A stretch of 64,000 bases of DNA from Litorimonas cladophorae. Its GTDB lineage: Bacteria > Pseudomonadota > Alphaproteobacteria > Caulobacterales > Maricaulaceae. The stretch is from NCBI RefSeq assembly GCF_014652455.1, contig NZ_BMYV01000001.1, forward strand, positions 930,001-994,000. Reading direction: 5' to 3'. The notes beneath the pieces are model-generated. The model made no database searches, had not been told where the DNA came from, and was given only the letters and a program-made list of their open reading frames with translations. A program made the translations under genes and the position numbers. Below are positions 29,945-38,823 of this stretch, piece by piece (positions within the stretch are counted from its first letter, which is position 1; every line of letters begins with the position of its first letter).

Positions 29945-29970
29945 AAAACCCGGCGATTAAGCCGGGTTTT
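29945..29970. terminator. Bidirectional intrinsic terminator
   Basis: AAAACCCGGC (29945-29954) pairs with GCCGGGTTTT (29961-29970) around GATTAA. T-rich flanks occur on both strands, and the LysM and coiled-coil genes converge on it. Confidence 0.9.
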
Positions 29971-29997
29971 TCTTTGGAACTTTGGTTTTGAGAATGG

Positions 29998-31152
29998 CTA
30001 TTTCACGACCTTGAGAAGTCCAGCATCTTCATTTCTGGCAACGGGTGCATAATCACGCTTTGGCGCTGGCGCGGAATTGAGTTGCGCATAATTTTCGAGT
30101 TTTTGCGATTGCACGCGATTGACCTGACGAAGCGTGTCTAAGTCTTTCATCGCGTCGACAAATTTCGCGTGGAGGCTTTCGAACTCTGACTTCGCTTGCC
30201 CTAGCGCCCGTGATTGGCGGGCCTCAGCTTCCGCTTGATTACGCAATCTTTGCTCATTGACCGCATTGCGTTCGCGTTCGGTCTCGAGCGCCTGGCGAAG
30301 CCCAGCTGTCTCTTCGTCAAAATGGCTGCCCATGGTATCTTTAATACGGAGCTGCGTCGTCAGCTGCTCGATCTGTGTTTTCAAAGCTAGAATTTCGTCG
30401 GCACGTCGCTTTAGTGTATCTTCAAACAGTGTTTTTTGGCTCGATTGCTCATATTCCGTAGATTGCAGACGCGTGCTTGTCGCGACGAATTGCTCTTTTA
30501 CAGCATGATGATCCAGGCGCAAATCGCGCAGAGCCGAAAGGGAGGCGTCAGCGGCTTTCGTTTTCTCATCCAAACGCGCCGTCAACTCTTCGACAGCATT
30601 TTCAAGTTCACGCGCTTTGTGAGCGTAAGAGGAAACTGCGCCTTTGGCTTGTGCGAGTTCTTCTTGCAAACGCTGCTGTGTAAGAGCCAAGTCTTCCAAA
30701 CGGTCTGTTCTCTGACCGAGTTCACGCGTCAGAACTTCTGAGTCCCGACGCAGTTTTATTTCAGTTTCACGCAAACCAGTTTCACGTTCAGTTCGCGCAG
30801 AAATTTCTGATTTGGCGCTTTCCAATTCATTACGCAACTTGTCGCGTTCCTTTTGGACGTTCGCCAACTTGGCCGATTGTTCTTCCGCCCAAGCGCGTTT
30901 TTTATCCAGATCCCCGCGGAGAGTTTTCACGTCAGCTTCTAAGCGTTCAGTCTCAGCTTGCAAGCGTGTCGCCTGACGCACATTGGCGTCCATCTTACCC
31001 ATCGCCTTCGTCAATGAATTTAGGCGTTTTGCCGCAATATCTTGCTGTTCCGCTCCTGTCTTCAGAGCCGCCGTTATGGCTTCAACGACATCCTGCGTTG
31101 CCTTTACATCATCCGCATCAAATTGCGGCGCATCCTTTTTGAACAAACGCAT
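29998..31152 (-). CDS. Long coiled-coil protein, unknown function
   Basis: ATG 31152 is preferred over GTG 31161 because AGGGTGG sits 5 nt before it. The 384-residue protein has a short basic head (MRLFKKDAPQF) and then continuous heptad-type, Glu/Lys/Arg/Gln-rich helix from about residue 20 to 355, ending in a Pro/Ala-rich tail. There is no signal peptide or membrane segment, so it is cytoplasmic. The layout (basic head, long rod, short tail) is like filament-forming or polar scaffolding proteins such as crescentin, but I see no sequence match that would justify that name. A CtrA-like box lies about 80 bp upstream (31232-31246). Confidence 0.8.
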   Translation of the reverse strand: MRLFKKDAPQFDADDVKATQDVVEAITAALKTGAEQQDIAAKRLNSLTKAMGKMDANVRQATRLQAETERLEADVKTLRGDLDKKRAWAEEQSAKLANVQKERDKLRNELESAKSEISARTERETGLRETEIKLRRDSEVLTRELGQRTDRLEDLALTQQRLQEELAQAKGAVSSYAHKARELENAVEELTARLDEKTKAADASLSALRDLRLDHHAVKEQFVATSTRLQSTEYEQSSQKTLFEDTLKRRADEILALKTQIEQLTTQLRIKDTMGSHFDEETAGLRQALETERERNAVNEQRLRNQAEAEARQSRALGQAKSEFESLHAKFVDAMKDLDTLRQVNRVQSQKLENYAQLNSAPAPKRDYAPVARNEDAGLLKVVK

Positions 31153-31231
31153 TGTACCCACCCTATTTTACAATCTCCCGAATCGCCCATCCCGAACGAC
31201 TCCACATAATGTTTTGGTAACCATGTCGTGG

Positions 31232-31246
31232 TTAACCATGTCTTAA
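31232..31246. promoter_or_regulatory. CtrA-like box (TTAA-N7-TTAA)
   Basis: TTAACCATGTCTTAA at 31232-31246 fits the CtrA consensus TTAA-N7-TTAA exactly, including the CC after the first half. A partial copy, GGTAACCATG, lies at 31216-31225, repeating GGTTAACCATG at 31230-31240. The box is between the divergent coiled-coil gene (start 31152) and the TauE gene (ATG 31247). Immediately before an ATG it would block initiation of the TauE gene, while it is well placed to control the coiled-coil gene. Confidence 0.55.
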
Positions 31247-31996
31247 ATGCAGACAGGATTGTTAATCATTTTGGCCGCAGGTCTTTGTGCCGTCATCTCT
31301 GGGCTCTTCGGTATGGCGGGCGGACTTGTCTTCATGGGCATCATCGCAAGTTTGATGTCCGTCAGCGCAGCTATGGTCGTTCATGGGGTCGTGCAGTCCG
31401 TTTCCAACGGGTCAAGGTCAACTATCCTTCGGGAGTATATTCGGTGGGATATCTTGGGATGGCAGCTATTGGGCGCCTTGCCGGCAATCGCCCTAATGAT
31501 TTGGGCCGCTTTTACGCCAGATAAGGCGCAGCTATTTCTCGCGCTTGGCCTCATTCCCCTTTTACTCTGGTTGCCCCGCAAATTGTTAGCGGGCGACGCT
31601 GAAAAACCTGCCCACGCGGTTCTATGCGGCGCAATGGTCATGGGACTAAACTTAAGCGCGGGTGTGGCGGGGCCTGCGCTGGATTTCTTCTATGTAAAAA
31701 CGACGCTCACGCGCAAAGCCATTGTAGCGACCAAAGCAGTAACAATGTTTGCCAGTCACCTGGTGAAGATCGCATATTTCGGGATCCCGCTTTTGAAACT
31801 ATCGGGCGTCAACGACCTGCCCCCAATCTGGGTTTTGATAATCGCAATGCCTGTGGTCGTTTTAGGCACGAAACTAGGAACCCTGCTTCTGGAGCGGTTC
31901 TCTGATATCGGCTTTCGGAAGTATACGCGAATACTCGTGACGATTATCGGCGCTATTTATGTCTGGCGCGGCTTGGTCCTACTCGATTTCATATAG
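31247..31996 (+). CDS. TauE/SafE family permease
   Basis: A 249-residue membrane protein with seven to eight predicted helices. GLCAVISGLFGMAGGLVFMG at the N-terminus and a second related block at about residues 120-140 fit the two-repeat TauE/SafE fold, often assigned to sulfite or organosulfonate export. The substrate is not known. The ATG follows directly on a CtrA-like box and has no clear ribosome site, so the actual start could be downstream, but the first helix begins within five residues of this Met. The 3' end overlaps the convergent EamA gene by 40 bp. Confidence 0.82.
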   Translation: MQTGLLIILAAGLCAVISGLFGMAGGLVFMGIIASLMSVSAAMVVHGVVQSVSNGSRSTILREYIRWDILGWQLLGALPAIALMIWAAFTPDKAQLFLALGLIPLLLWLPRKLLAGDAEKPAHAVLCGAMVMGLNLSAGVAGPALDFFYVKTTLTRKAIVATKAVTMFASHLVKIAYFGIPLLKLSGVNDLPPIWVLIIAMPVVVLGTKLGTLLLERFSDIGFRKYTRILVTIIGAIYVWRGLVLLDFI

Positions 31997-32952
31997 AGCG
32001 CGATACCGACAAAGGTCACCAGCGTTCCAACGGCGTCCCATAGTCCGAAAGGTTCGCCAAGCACCACGATGGCTGCAATAATCGTCGCCAAAGGACCAAA
32101 CATCCCCAATATCGCCACCCGTTGGGCACCAATATGACCCATCGCAATATTCATAAAGAAGCTCGGCAAGAGGGTCGAAAACACAGCAATAATTAGACCG
32201 ATCCAATAGACGCGTGCTGGCAGGTCAAAGGCATCAACTAGTCCATCTGTCGCAAGTGCGCTGACAACAAAATGTAGGAAAATTGCTGTCGCCGCCCCTA
32301 ACATGGCCAAACAGGTGAAAAGCGGTGGGCCCATGCGGTCAATAAATTCTTTTGCGATCAATTGGAACAGAGCGAATAACATCGCGCACCCCAATACTAA
32401 GCCACTACCAAGCCAGAGGTTCTCACTTTCGGTGATATCTCCACCCAGAAAGACGATCGCGAGCCCTGCATAGGCCAACGCAACAGCTGCAATACCCCAT
32501 GCAGTGAGCCGTCCACCAAAAAACATGGCTCCAAACAAAATCACAAAGGCAGGGTAGGTAAACAGCAATAGCCGTTCCAACTGCGCCGTGATGTATTGCA
32601 GTCCCGTGAAGTCCAAGAGCGTGCAGACATAGTAAGCCAAGATCCCCGCCAGCATTGCCAACCCGATGTGTTTGGCCTTTGGTTTCACCGTTGTGCGCCG
32701 CCAAACCCAAAACAGAATGACGAGATAGATGGGAAAGGAGAACCCCAGACGCAGCATCATCAGCGTGATCGGCGGAACCTGTTCAGTTACGCCCTCAGTT
32801 GGGAGATATGCCAATTTCACGAAGACTGCCTTCAGCGAATATAAAACTGCAGCGATTACGCCCAAAATTATTCCGACCCATGCCGCGCCGTGAACGGCGC
32901 CATCTTCGGACAAAGCGGGCGCGGCTAGGGTTTCACGTAGGTTCGACTTCAT
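31957..32952 (-). CDS. EamA/DMT family transporter
   Basis: A 331-residue protein with ten predicted membrane helices in two EamA halves (IILGVIAAVLYSLKAVFVKL start; IGLIIAVFSTLLPSFFMNIAM and VVLGEPFGLWDAVG in the second half). Family members export amino acids or metabolites; the substrate is unknown. The start overlaps the tadA stop by 4 nt, so it is translated from the tadA transcript. The last 40 bp are antisense to the end of the TauE gene. Confidence 0.85.
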   Translation of the reverse strand: MKSNLRETLAAPALSEDGAVHGAAWVGIILGVIAAVLYSLKAVFVKLAYLPTEGVTEQVPPITLMMLRLGFSFPIYLVILFWVWRRTTVKPKAKHIGLAMLAGILAYYVCTLLDFTGLQYITAQLERLLLFTYPAFVILFGAMFFGGRLTAWGIAAVALAYAGLAIVFLGGDITESENLWLGSGLVLGCAMLFALFQLIAKEFIDRMGPPLFTCLAMLGAATAIFLHFVVSALATDGLVDAFDLPARVYWIGLIIAVFSTLLPSFFMNIAMGHIGAQRVAILGMFGPLATIIAAIVVLGEPFGLWDAVGTLVTFVGIALYMKSSRTKPRQT

Positions 32953-33404
32953 TTCTTTCGTCTCGCGCGGAAGAAGGCCTTGAGCATTTCAGACGACTGA
33001 TCGGCCAATACACCCCCTGTGACGCGTGGGCGGTGATGACAGCTAGCTTGGTCAAAGAACTGGACGCCACTTTCGACAGCGCCGCCTTTGTGGTCAGTTG
33101 CCCCGTAAATAACCCGCGCAATTCGAGCATTAGAGATCGCCCCCGCGCACATGGTGCAAGGCTCCAGCGTCACATACAGGCTCATGCCGCCTAATCGGTA
33201 GTTGCCAGACTTATAGGCGCCATCACGCAATGCGAGCATTTCGGCGTGCGCCGTTGGGTCACAAATGGAAATCGGCGCATTTCCCGTTCGAGCAACCACC
33301 TCACCTGCAGCGTTGACAAGCACTGCGCCCACGGGCACTTCGCCGCGCGCGGCTGCGGCCTTGGCTTCTGCTAACGCTAGCCGCATATAGTGGTTATCAT
33401 CCAT
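32949..33404 (-). CDS. tadA: tRNA-specific adenosine deaminase
   Basis: A 151-residue deaminase that converts A34 of tRNA-Arg to inosine. The zinc site is complete: HAEM with the catalytic Glu near residue 53 and PCTMCAGA near 82. DNHYMRLALAEAKAA at the N-terminus is typical. It is divergent from rluB, with 49 bp between the start codons, and overlaps the EamA gene. Confidence 0.95.
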   Translation of the reverse strand: MDDNHYMRLALAEAKAAAARGEVPVGAVLVNAAGEVVARTGNAPISICDPTAHAEMLALRDGAYKSGNYRLGGMSLYVTLEPCTMCAGAISNARIARVIYGATDHKGGAVESGVQFFDQASCHHRPRVTGGVLADQSSEMLKAFFRARRKK

Positions 33405-33453
33405 GGTCGCGGGCTTTCACCTGTTGTGCCTCAACCGTCAAGAAAAGCCTGAT

Positions 33454-34476
33454 ATGAGCGACTCAAAAAAATCGGCTAAACCGTCCGCAAAAGACGATAA
33501 AAAGCCTGACGCACCCAATCTAGAGCGCATCGCGAAATTCTTAGCGCGCGCTGGCATCGCGTCACGCCGAGATTCGGAAAAGCTGGTTGCCGAGGGCCGA
33601 ATTAAGGTCAATGGCAAGGTCATCGACACACCCGCTACTAAAGTCGGACCCAAAGACAAAGTCGAATATGATGACGCCATTGTTGGCAAAAAAGTCCACA
33701 CTCGTCTGTGGCGTTATCATAAGCCCGATGGCTTTGTGACGTCGCATAAGGATGAAAAAGGACGGACGACTGTCTTTGATCTTTTACCCAAAGATTTGGG
33801 TCGCGTGATTTCTGTTGGACGCTTGGATATTACCTCCGAAGGCTTGCTTTTGCTGACGAATGACGGGGAACTGGCGCGGCACCTCGAGCATCCGTCGACA
33901 GGTCTATCCCGCCGCTACCGTGCGCGCTGTTATGGCCACATCACGCAGACAGAACTCGACACGCTCAAAAACGGTATCAAGATCGACGGCATTATGACCT
34001 CACCGATCGAAGCGGTCTTAGACAGCACGAATGGGGACAACTCTTGGATCACTGTGACGTTGCGCGAAGGGAAAAACCGTGAAGTCCGCCGCGCGATGGA
34101 ACATTTGGACCTCAAAGTGAACCGATTGATCCGTGTCAGCTATGGTCCGTTCATGCTGGGCGATCTGCGCAAAGGCCTGACGGAAGAAGTAAAATACTCC
34201 GTCATTCAAACGCAGCTGGGTCATTTGATGGACTTCCCGGACCTGCCCGTCCCGAAAACACGCGGACCCAAACGCGGTAGTTTCGCCAGCGCCAAGCGCT
34301 TCCAAAACAAACCTGCCGAGTCGAAAACGGCTGAAGAGAAAAAGGCCGAACCAAAAGGGCGAGGAAAATTCGCGAAAAAGCCGAACCGCAAGTCTGGCGT
34401 CAAATCGACAGGTAAGCCGGGCGGTAAATTCCAAGGAAAATTCGCCCCTAAAGGTCAAGGACGCGGTAAAAAATGA
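33454..34476 (+). CDS. rluB: 23S rRNA pseudouridine synthase (RluB/RsuA family)
   Basis: ATG 33454 gives 340 residues; an in-frame upstream extension is rejected as it overlaps tadA. After a Lys-rich head comes an S4 RNA-binding domain (ERIAKFLARAGIASRRDSEKL) and the pseudouridine synthase domain with the catalytic Asp in GRLDITSEGLLLLTNDG. The last 70 or so residues are Lys/Gly/Pro-rich and probably disordered, a common RNA-binding tail. RluB modifies U2605 in E. coli. The stop overlaps the rsmD start by 4 nt. Confidence 0.92.
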   Translation: MSDSKKSAKPSAKDDKKPDAPNLERIAKFLARAGIASRRDSEKLVAEGRIKVNGKVIDTPATKVGPKDKVEYDDAIVGKKVHTRLWRYHKPDGFVTSHKDEKGRTTVFDLLPKDLGRVISVGRLDITSEGLLLLTNDGELARHLEHPSTGLSRRYRARCYGHITQTELDTLKNGIKIDGIMTSPIEAVLDSTNGDNSWITVTLREGKNREVRRAMEHLDLKVNRLIRVSYGPFMLGDLRKGLTEEVKYSVIQTQLGHLMDFPDLPVPKTRGPKRGSFASAKRFQNKPAESKTAEEKKAEPKGRGKFAKKPNRKSGVKSTGKPGGKFQGKFAPKGQGRGKK

Positions 34477-35036
34477 GAATTGTCTCAGGCTCTCTTCGCG
34501 GTCGAAATATTGACACGCCAACGGGCAAAACGACCCGCCCGACCAGTGACCAAACGCGTGAGTCTATTTTCAATATTCTCTCTCACGCTACATGGTCTCC
34601 GCCCCTAGAAGGCGCGATCATTGCGGATATTTTCGCGGGCTCGGGCGCACTCGGACTTGAAGGCATTTCACGCGGCGCGGCGTTCTGCCTTTTCGCGGAA
34701 ATGGAACCCAAAGCGCGCGCTTCAATTCGCAACAATATCAACAAGATGGGGCTAAATGATGTCGCGCGCCTCCACCGCTATGATGCGCGTAAATTGAAAA
34801 TTGCACCGGGAAACTTACGCGGCCCCTTCACCCATATTTTCATGGACCCACCCTACAATAAAGACCTCTGGAAACCTGTCCTGAGACGTCTTGTTGACCA
34901 GAACCTTTTGGCGGAAAACGGCGTCATCATTTTAGAAGAAAGTATCGAAGCCGAAGTCGAACCCCGCGGGTTTGAGGTATTGGCGGATAAGACGTGGGGC
35001 GCGGCTAGGGTTTTGTTTTTGAAACCGAGTGCTTGA
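34473..35036 (+). CDS. rsmD: 16S rRNA (guanine966-N2)-methyltransferase
   Basis: A 187-residue Rossmann methyltransferase. RIVSGSLRGRNI and PTSDQTRESIFNIL at the start, the SAM motif DIFAGSGALGLEGISRGA and the catalytic DPPYN (near residue 126) are intact. It methylates G966 of 16S rRNA. Cotranscribed with rluB; both modify rRNA. Confidence 0.95.
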   Translation: MRIVSGSLRGRNIDTPTGKTTRPTSDQTRESIFNILSHATWSPPLEGAIIADIFAGSGALGLEGISRGAAFCLFAEMEPKARASIRNNINKMGLNDVARLHRYDARKLKIAPGNLRGPFTHIFMDPPYNKDLWKPVLRRLVDQNLLAENGVIILEESIEAEVEPRGFEVLADKTWGAARVLFLKPSA

Positions 35037-35112
35037 AAAATCTAAGCTTCAGACAAATACCTCATTTTTGACCAATGTTGACCCCTCACCTCGCAACCAT
35101 CAAAATGACGGT

Positions 35113-35421
35113 ATGAAAAACATCCTTCGGACACTATTTTTTAGCTGGTGGTTCTTAGCAATTTCTGGAATTTTTTCGGTCTCATATTTCAATTTACAAT
35201 ATGATGCAGGCAGAAACGAAGGCCTTATCTGGTGGGGTACGTTTTTGATCAGCGCCCCTTTCGGAATTATTGGCGAAGGCGTTGGAGAACTTCTTCCCAA
35301 TTCAATGGGTTTTTTATCTTCCGCTTTCACATTTTTGCTTGGGTCGATATCAATCTATCTTATGTATCGCTTCGCTGCATGGACCGTAGCCAGAAGCAAG
35401 GCATCACCGCCGTCCAAATAA
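35113..35421 (+). CDS. Small three-helix membrane protein, unknown function
   Basis: The ATG at 35113 gives 102 residues; a longer frame begins inside rsmD and adds a non-conserved leader. Three hydrophobic stretches are visible: [37 protein letters not shown] and [21 protein letters not shown]. The neighbourhood is slightly AT-richer than the genes around it. I do not recognise the family. The last 18 bp overlap the 3' end of mutL on the other strand. Confidence 0.5.
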   Translation: MKNILRTLFFSWWFLAISGIFSVSYFNLQYDAGRNEGLIWWGTFLISAPFGIIGEGVGELLPNSMGFLSSAFTFLLGSISIYLMYRFAAWTVARSKASPPSK

Positions 35422-37293
35422 CCGCTCAATATCCGCCAGTTTCAATTCCACATATGTCGGGCGTCCGTGATTACATTGGCCGCTGTGCGGCGTGTCTTCC
35501 ATCTGCCTCAAAATTGCATTCATTTCGTCAGCATTGAGACGGCGTCCTGCGCGGACCGAACCGTGACAGGCCATCGTCCCGCAGACATGTTCAAATCGTT
35601 CTTTCAGGCTGAGCGCTTCGTCATATTCCGCCAAATCATCAGCCAAATCGCGTAGCAAACCCTGCACATCCATTTCGCCAAGCAACGCTGGCGTTTCGCG
35701 TACACAGATCGCGCCGACGCCAAATGGCTCAAGGATTAGTCCCATTTCGGCCAGCTCTTCCGCACGCGATAACACGCGAGCCGCATCAGTTTCGCCCAAA
35801 TCAACAATATCAGGGATCAGCAGCGTTTGACGGGCCACGCCCTGCCCCCCTTCTTTGGCGCGCGCCATTTTGGCCTTCATCTGCTCATAGACCAGCCGTT
35901 CATGCGCGGCGTGTTGATCGACGATAACAATACCATCCCGCGTCTGCGCAACGATGTAGGTTTCATGCAATTGGGCACGGGCTGTCCCGAGTGGAAAGTC
36001 TGGTGTCGGCACCGGCGGAATATTGGACGGCGAGAATGGATGCGGCGCGTAAGCTCCCGTGTCGTACCCTTCAGGCGTCTCCTCAACCCGCGCGGACATG
36101 CCAGACATACCGTCAATGAGCGGCTGCATCGCAGGGTCGTTGCGATAGGGCGCAAATCCGGGCGGCGGACCGCCACGTTCTTGACTGTAGTAGCGTCCTT
36201 GAAGCGCATAATTCGGTTGTTCGGTTTGAATGCGCCCCAACGCATAATCGCTAACCGTTGTGCTGGCGCGATGCCCTGCATCAGCCAGCGCATGACGCAA
36301 CGCACTCACGATCAAGCCGCGTACAAGGCCCGGATTGCGAAAGCGGACTTCGGTTTTGGCGGGATGCACATTTACGTCAACATGCTCATGCGGGAGATCG
36401 ACATACAAAGCGACAACAGGATGACGATCCCGCGCGAGAAAGTCTTGATAGGCCCCGCGCACAGCGCCGTGCAAAAGCTTGTCGCGAACAGGCCGCCCAT
36501 TCACGAAAAGATATTGATGGGCGCTGTTACCGCGTGAAAACGTCGGCAGTCCCGCGAAACCGGTCAGCACGATGCCATCGCGGTCAGCATCCACGGCCAC
36601 GGCATTTGCTCCGAAATCATCGCCCAAAATCTTCGACAGACGAACCAAACGCCCGTCTTCTGAAAGCGGTATCCCCTTCATGCGCAGCGAGGTTCGCGCG
36701 CCATTCGTCAGCGTAAATCCGACATGTGGGTTGGCCATCGCGAGGCGTTTGACGACATCGCTGATCGCCATAGATTCAGATCGCTCGGATTTGAGGAATT
36801 TCAAACGCGCGGGCGTCGCGAAGAATAAGTCGCGCACATCGACCCGCGTGCCATGTAATCCAAAACGTGGCGCAGGACGCAGCTCTTGTTTCGCGCCGCC
36901 ATCGACGCGCAACTCCCATGCGCTGTCATCTGTTTCAGTTTGAGATGTCAGCGACAAACGCGCAACAGAGCCGATTGAAGGCAAGGCTTCGCCTCGAAAG
37001 CCCATCGTCTCGATATTCAGCAAGTCCGAATCATCGGGGAGCTTGGAGGTCGCGTGACGTTCGACCGCCAAAAACAAATTGGCCTGGTCCATACCGCTTC
37101 CATCGTCGGTGACTGTGATGACCGTTCGGCCGCCATCTTCGTAGCGAATATCAATCTGTGTTGCGCCCGCATCGAGGGCGTTTTCGACAATCTCTTTAAT
37201 CACGCTTGCGGGGCGCTCAATGACTTCACCCGCCGCAATACGATTGACGGTTTGCGCCGGCAGGCGGCGAATCATGTGAGAAGTGTCGGTCAT
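35404..37293 (-). CDS. mutL: DNA mismatch repair protein MutL
   Basis: A 629-residue protein. The N-terminal GHKL ATPase has [28 protein letters not shown] and the [10 protein letters not shown] lid. A Pro-rich linker (about 340-420) leads to the C-terminal dimer domain with the endonuclease motif [12 protein letters not shown] and the CNHGRP motif, so this MutL probably nicks DNA itself, as expected in bacteria without MutH. ATG 37293 lies close after a terminator on the same strand. Confidence 0.96.
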   Translation of the reverse strand: MTDTSHMIRRLPAQTVNRIAAGEVIERPASVIKEIVENALDAGATQIDIRYEDGGRTVITVTDDGSGMDQANLFLAVERHATSKLPDDSDLLNIETMGFRGEALPSIGSVARLSLTSQTETDDSAWELRVDGGAKQELRPAPRFGLHGTRVDVRDLFFATPARLKFLKSERSESMAISDVVKRLAMANPHVGFTLTNGARTSLRMKGIPLSEDGRLVRLSKILGDDFGANAVAVDADRDGIVLTGFAGLPTFSRGNSAHQYLFVNGRPVRDKLLHGAVRGAYQDFLARDRHPVVALYVDLPHEHVDVNVHPAKTEVRFRNPGLVRGLIVSALRHALADAGHRASTTVSDYALGRIQTEQPNYALQGRYYSQERGGPPPGFAPYRNDPAMQPLIDGMSGMSARVEETPEGYDTGAYAPHPFSPSNIPPVPTPDFPLGTARAQLHETYIVAQTRDGIVIVDQHAAHERLVYEQMKAKMARAKEGGQGVARQTLLIPDIVDLGETDAARVLSRAEELAEMGLILEPFGVGAICVRETPALLGEMDVQGLLRDLADDLAEYDEALSLKERFEHVCGTMACHGSVRAGRRLNADEMNAILRQMEDTPHSGQCNHGRPTYVELKLADIERLFGRR

Positions 37294-37300
37294 ACGTCCT

Positions 37301-37343
37301 AAACGTAAAAGCCCGCCTCCCCGATTAATAGGGTGGACGGGCT
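37301..37343 (-). terminator. Probable terminator of the lspA-lipoprotein operon
   Basis: AGCCCG (37338-37343, minus-strand reading) pairs with CGGGCT (37310-37315), with three further CCC/GGG pairs near the loop and an internal mismatch. The stem is followed on the minus strand by TTTTACGTTT. Confidence 0.55.
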
Positions 37344-37386
37344 GATTTACGCATTAAGGCGTTTGGGCCATGCTGTGGCCGAAAAT

Positions 37387-37926
37387 TTAAAGACCTGGAA
37401 GCTTTGGGCCACCCGGACGTTTGGAAATTTCTACATCCCCACCACCCGTGGCGGAATTCACGGATTCGACGCGACGGGCTTCTACATCGGGGTCAATCGG
37501 CGCAGGATTACCTTGAGCATCAACCACTTGACCATTTTTCCAGAACAAGACCCGGCTCGTGAAGCCTGCAGATTTTCGCTCGACTGAATTGGCGCCGTCT
37601 ATTTCGAGACGAATTTCAGGGTTGGCACGGTTCACGCCAGCTTTTGCCATCAACGCAAGTTCGCCGCGGCTCGGCTCTGCGTCATCAATATCACCAAGAA
37701 GCGCTTCGCGGGCAGTACGCTGTGTGTAATTATTGTCAGCGGAAGACGCACCAAGAGCTGGAGGACGTAAGTTATACTCCGGCGGAATGATCAATGGCGC
37801 TTTTGTGAGAATATTGAACTCATTTGGCGCTGATTTTTCCAGACCTAAGGCCCGAGATGTCGACGTGCAGCCCGTTGCAACCAGCGCAGCTGAAGCAAGA
37901 GCGGAAAGAAGAAGTGTGGTGCGCAT
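37387..37926 (-). CDS. DUF3035 lipoprotein, BamF-like
   Basis: ATG 37926 gives a 179-residue lipoprotein with a lipobox at LVATGC, near residue 20. The rest is polar, with PNEFNILTKAPLIIPPEYNLRPP near the mature N-terminus, the mark of DUF3035. In Caulobacter a DUF3035 protein has been described as BamF, an alphaproteobacterial subunit of the outer-membrane beta-barrel assembly machine. Its gene next to lspA supports this: LspA cleaves lipoprotein signal peptides, including presumably this one. Function by analogy only. Confidence 0.8.
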   Translation of the reverse strand: MRTTLLLSALASAALVATGCTSTSRALGLEKSAPNEFNILTKAPLIIPPEYNLRPPALGASSADNNYTQRTAREALLGDIDDAEPSRGELALMAKAGVNRANPEIRLEIDGANSVERKSAGFTSRVLFWKNGQVVDAQGNPAPIDPDVEARRVESVNSATGGGDVEISKRPGGPKLPGL

Positions 37927-38045
37927 GTGGCAAAACCTCTGAATTGAACTGGTCACGGCTTAGCGCGGGTCGTGCCCCGCGCCAAGTGACCAAAATTTTA
38001 TTCTACAGCGATGCCCCTAGAACTGGCGCATTCTAAACATGACAA

Positions 38046-38639
38046 CTAGTCTTCGGATTTCGGCGAGTTCGCGGCTTTCTCGCGCCTATCGTTGATGAAT
38101 GAGGAGACGAATAGCCCGATCACCCCAATAGTGATGTAGCTGTCAGCCACATTGAAAACAAATTTGAACCCGATATCGGAAAAGTCGATCATATCGGTCA
38201 CCGCTCCAAAGAAAAGGCGATCAATCGCGTTTCCAACAGCGCCCGCGATCACAAGACAAAGCGAAAATTGTCCTAATCGATCTTTTGTTTTCCGCAGGAC
38301 ATAAAGCAAGGCAAGGGTCATCAGGAACGCAAAGACCGTCAAAGCCCAGCGTTTTACTGACGAATCGCCCTGCAAAAGCCCCCAGCTAATTCCGCGATTG
38401 CAGAGCAATGAAAGGTCCGCGATCGGCGAAACTTCATGCGTGAGCCGTGGATCCGCTGTTGAACAAATGCTCATCGGAAGATCAAAGAAGCGGGTTGTCG
38501 CCCATTTTGAGAGCTGATCCAAGGCCACCAAAACGGCAGGAATCGCTCCTCCCAAGAGAGCAAATCCCGCCCACCCAAGTGGTTTATCGGTTGCGGTCGA
38601 TTGAGGATTTTCTGCAAGGTTTGTCATATTTGCGCCCAT
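38046..38639 (-). CDS. lspA: Lipoprotein signal peptidase
   Basis: An aspartic membrane protease of about 197 residues from ATG 38639; ATG 38627 and TTG 38663 are alternatives and none has a clear ribosome site. Four membrane helices are visible. The catalytic Asp pair lies in GNAIDRLFFGAVTDMIDF and FNVADSYITIG. It is longer than the usual 160-170 residues, with about 25 residues before helix 1 and an insertion after it (CSTADPRLTHEVSPIADLS). It removes signal peptides from prolipoproteins. Confidence 0.92.
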   Translation of the reverse strand: MGANMTNLAENPQSTATDKPLGWAGFALLGGAIPAVLVALDQLSKWATTRFFDLPMSICSTADPRLTHEVSPIADLSLLCNRGISWGLLQGDSSVKRWALTVFAFLMTLALLYVLRKTKDRLGQFSLCLVIAGAVGNAIDRLFFGAVTDMIDFSDIGFKFVFNVADSYITIGVIGLFVSSFINDRREKAANSPKSED

Positions 38640-38823
38640 GCCAGAGGAGACTCGTGAAAGCAATTCTTGGCGCCAATATACTATCAGATATGATGAACCC
38701 TACCCTGACTGTAAAATAACCATGTTTTCATTGGCCCTCACCTGCCTTTTCGCTAAACCCACAATATGACAGACGCTCGCAATGCGCTTTGCGTCACAAG
38801 ATAGTCGCCGGGAATAGATAACA

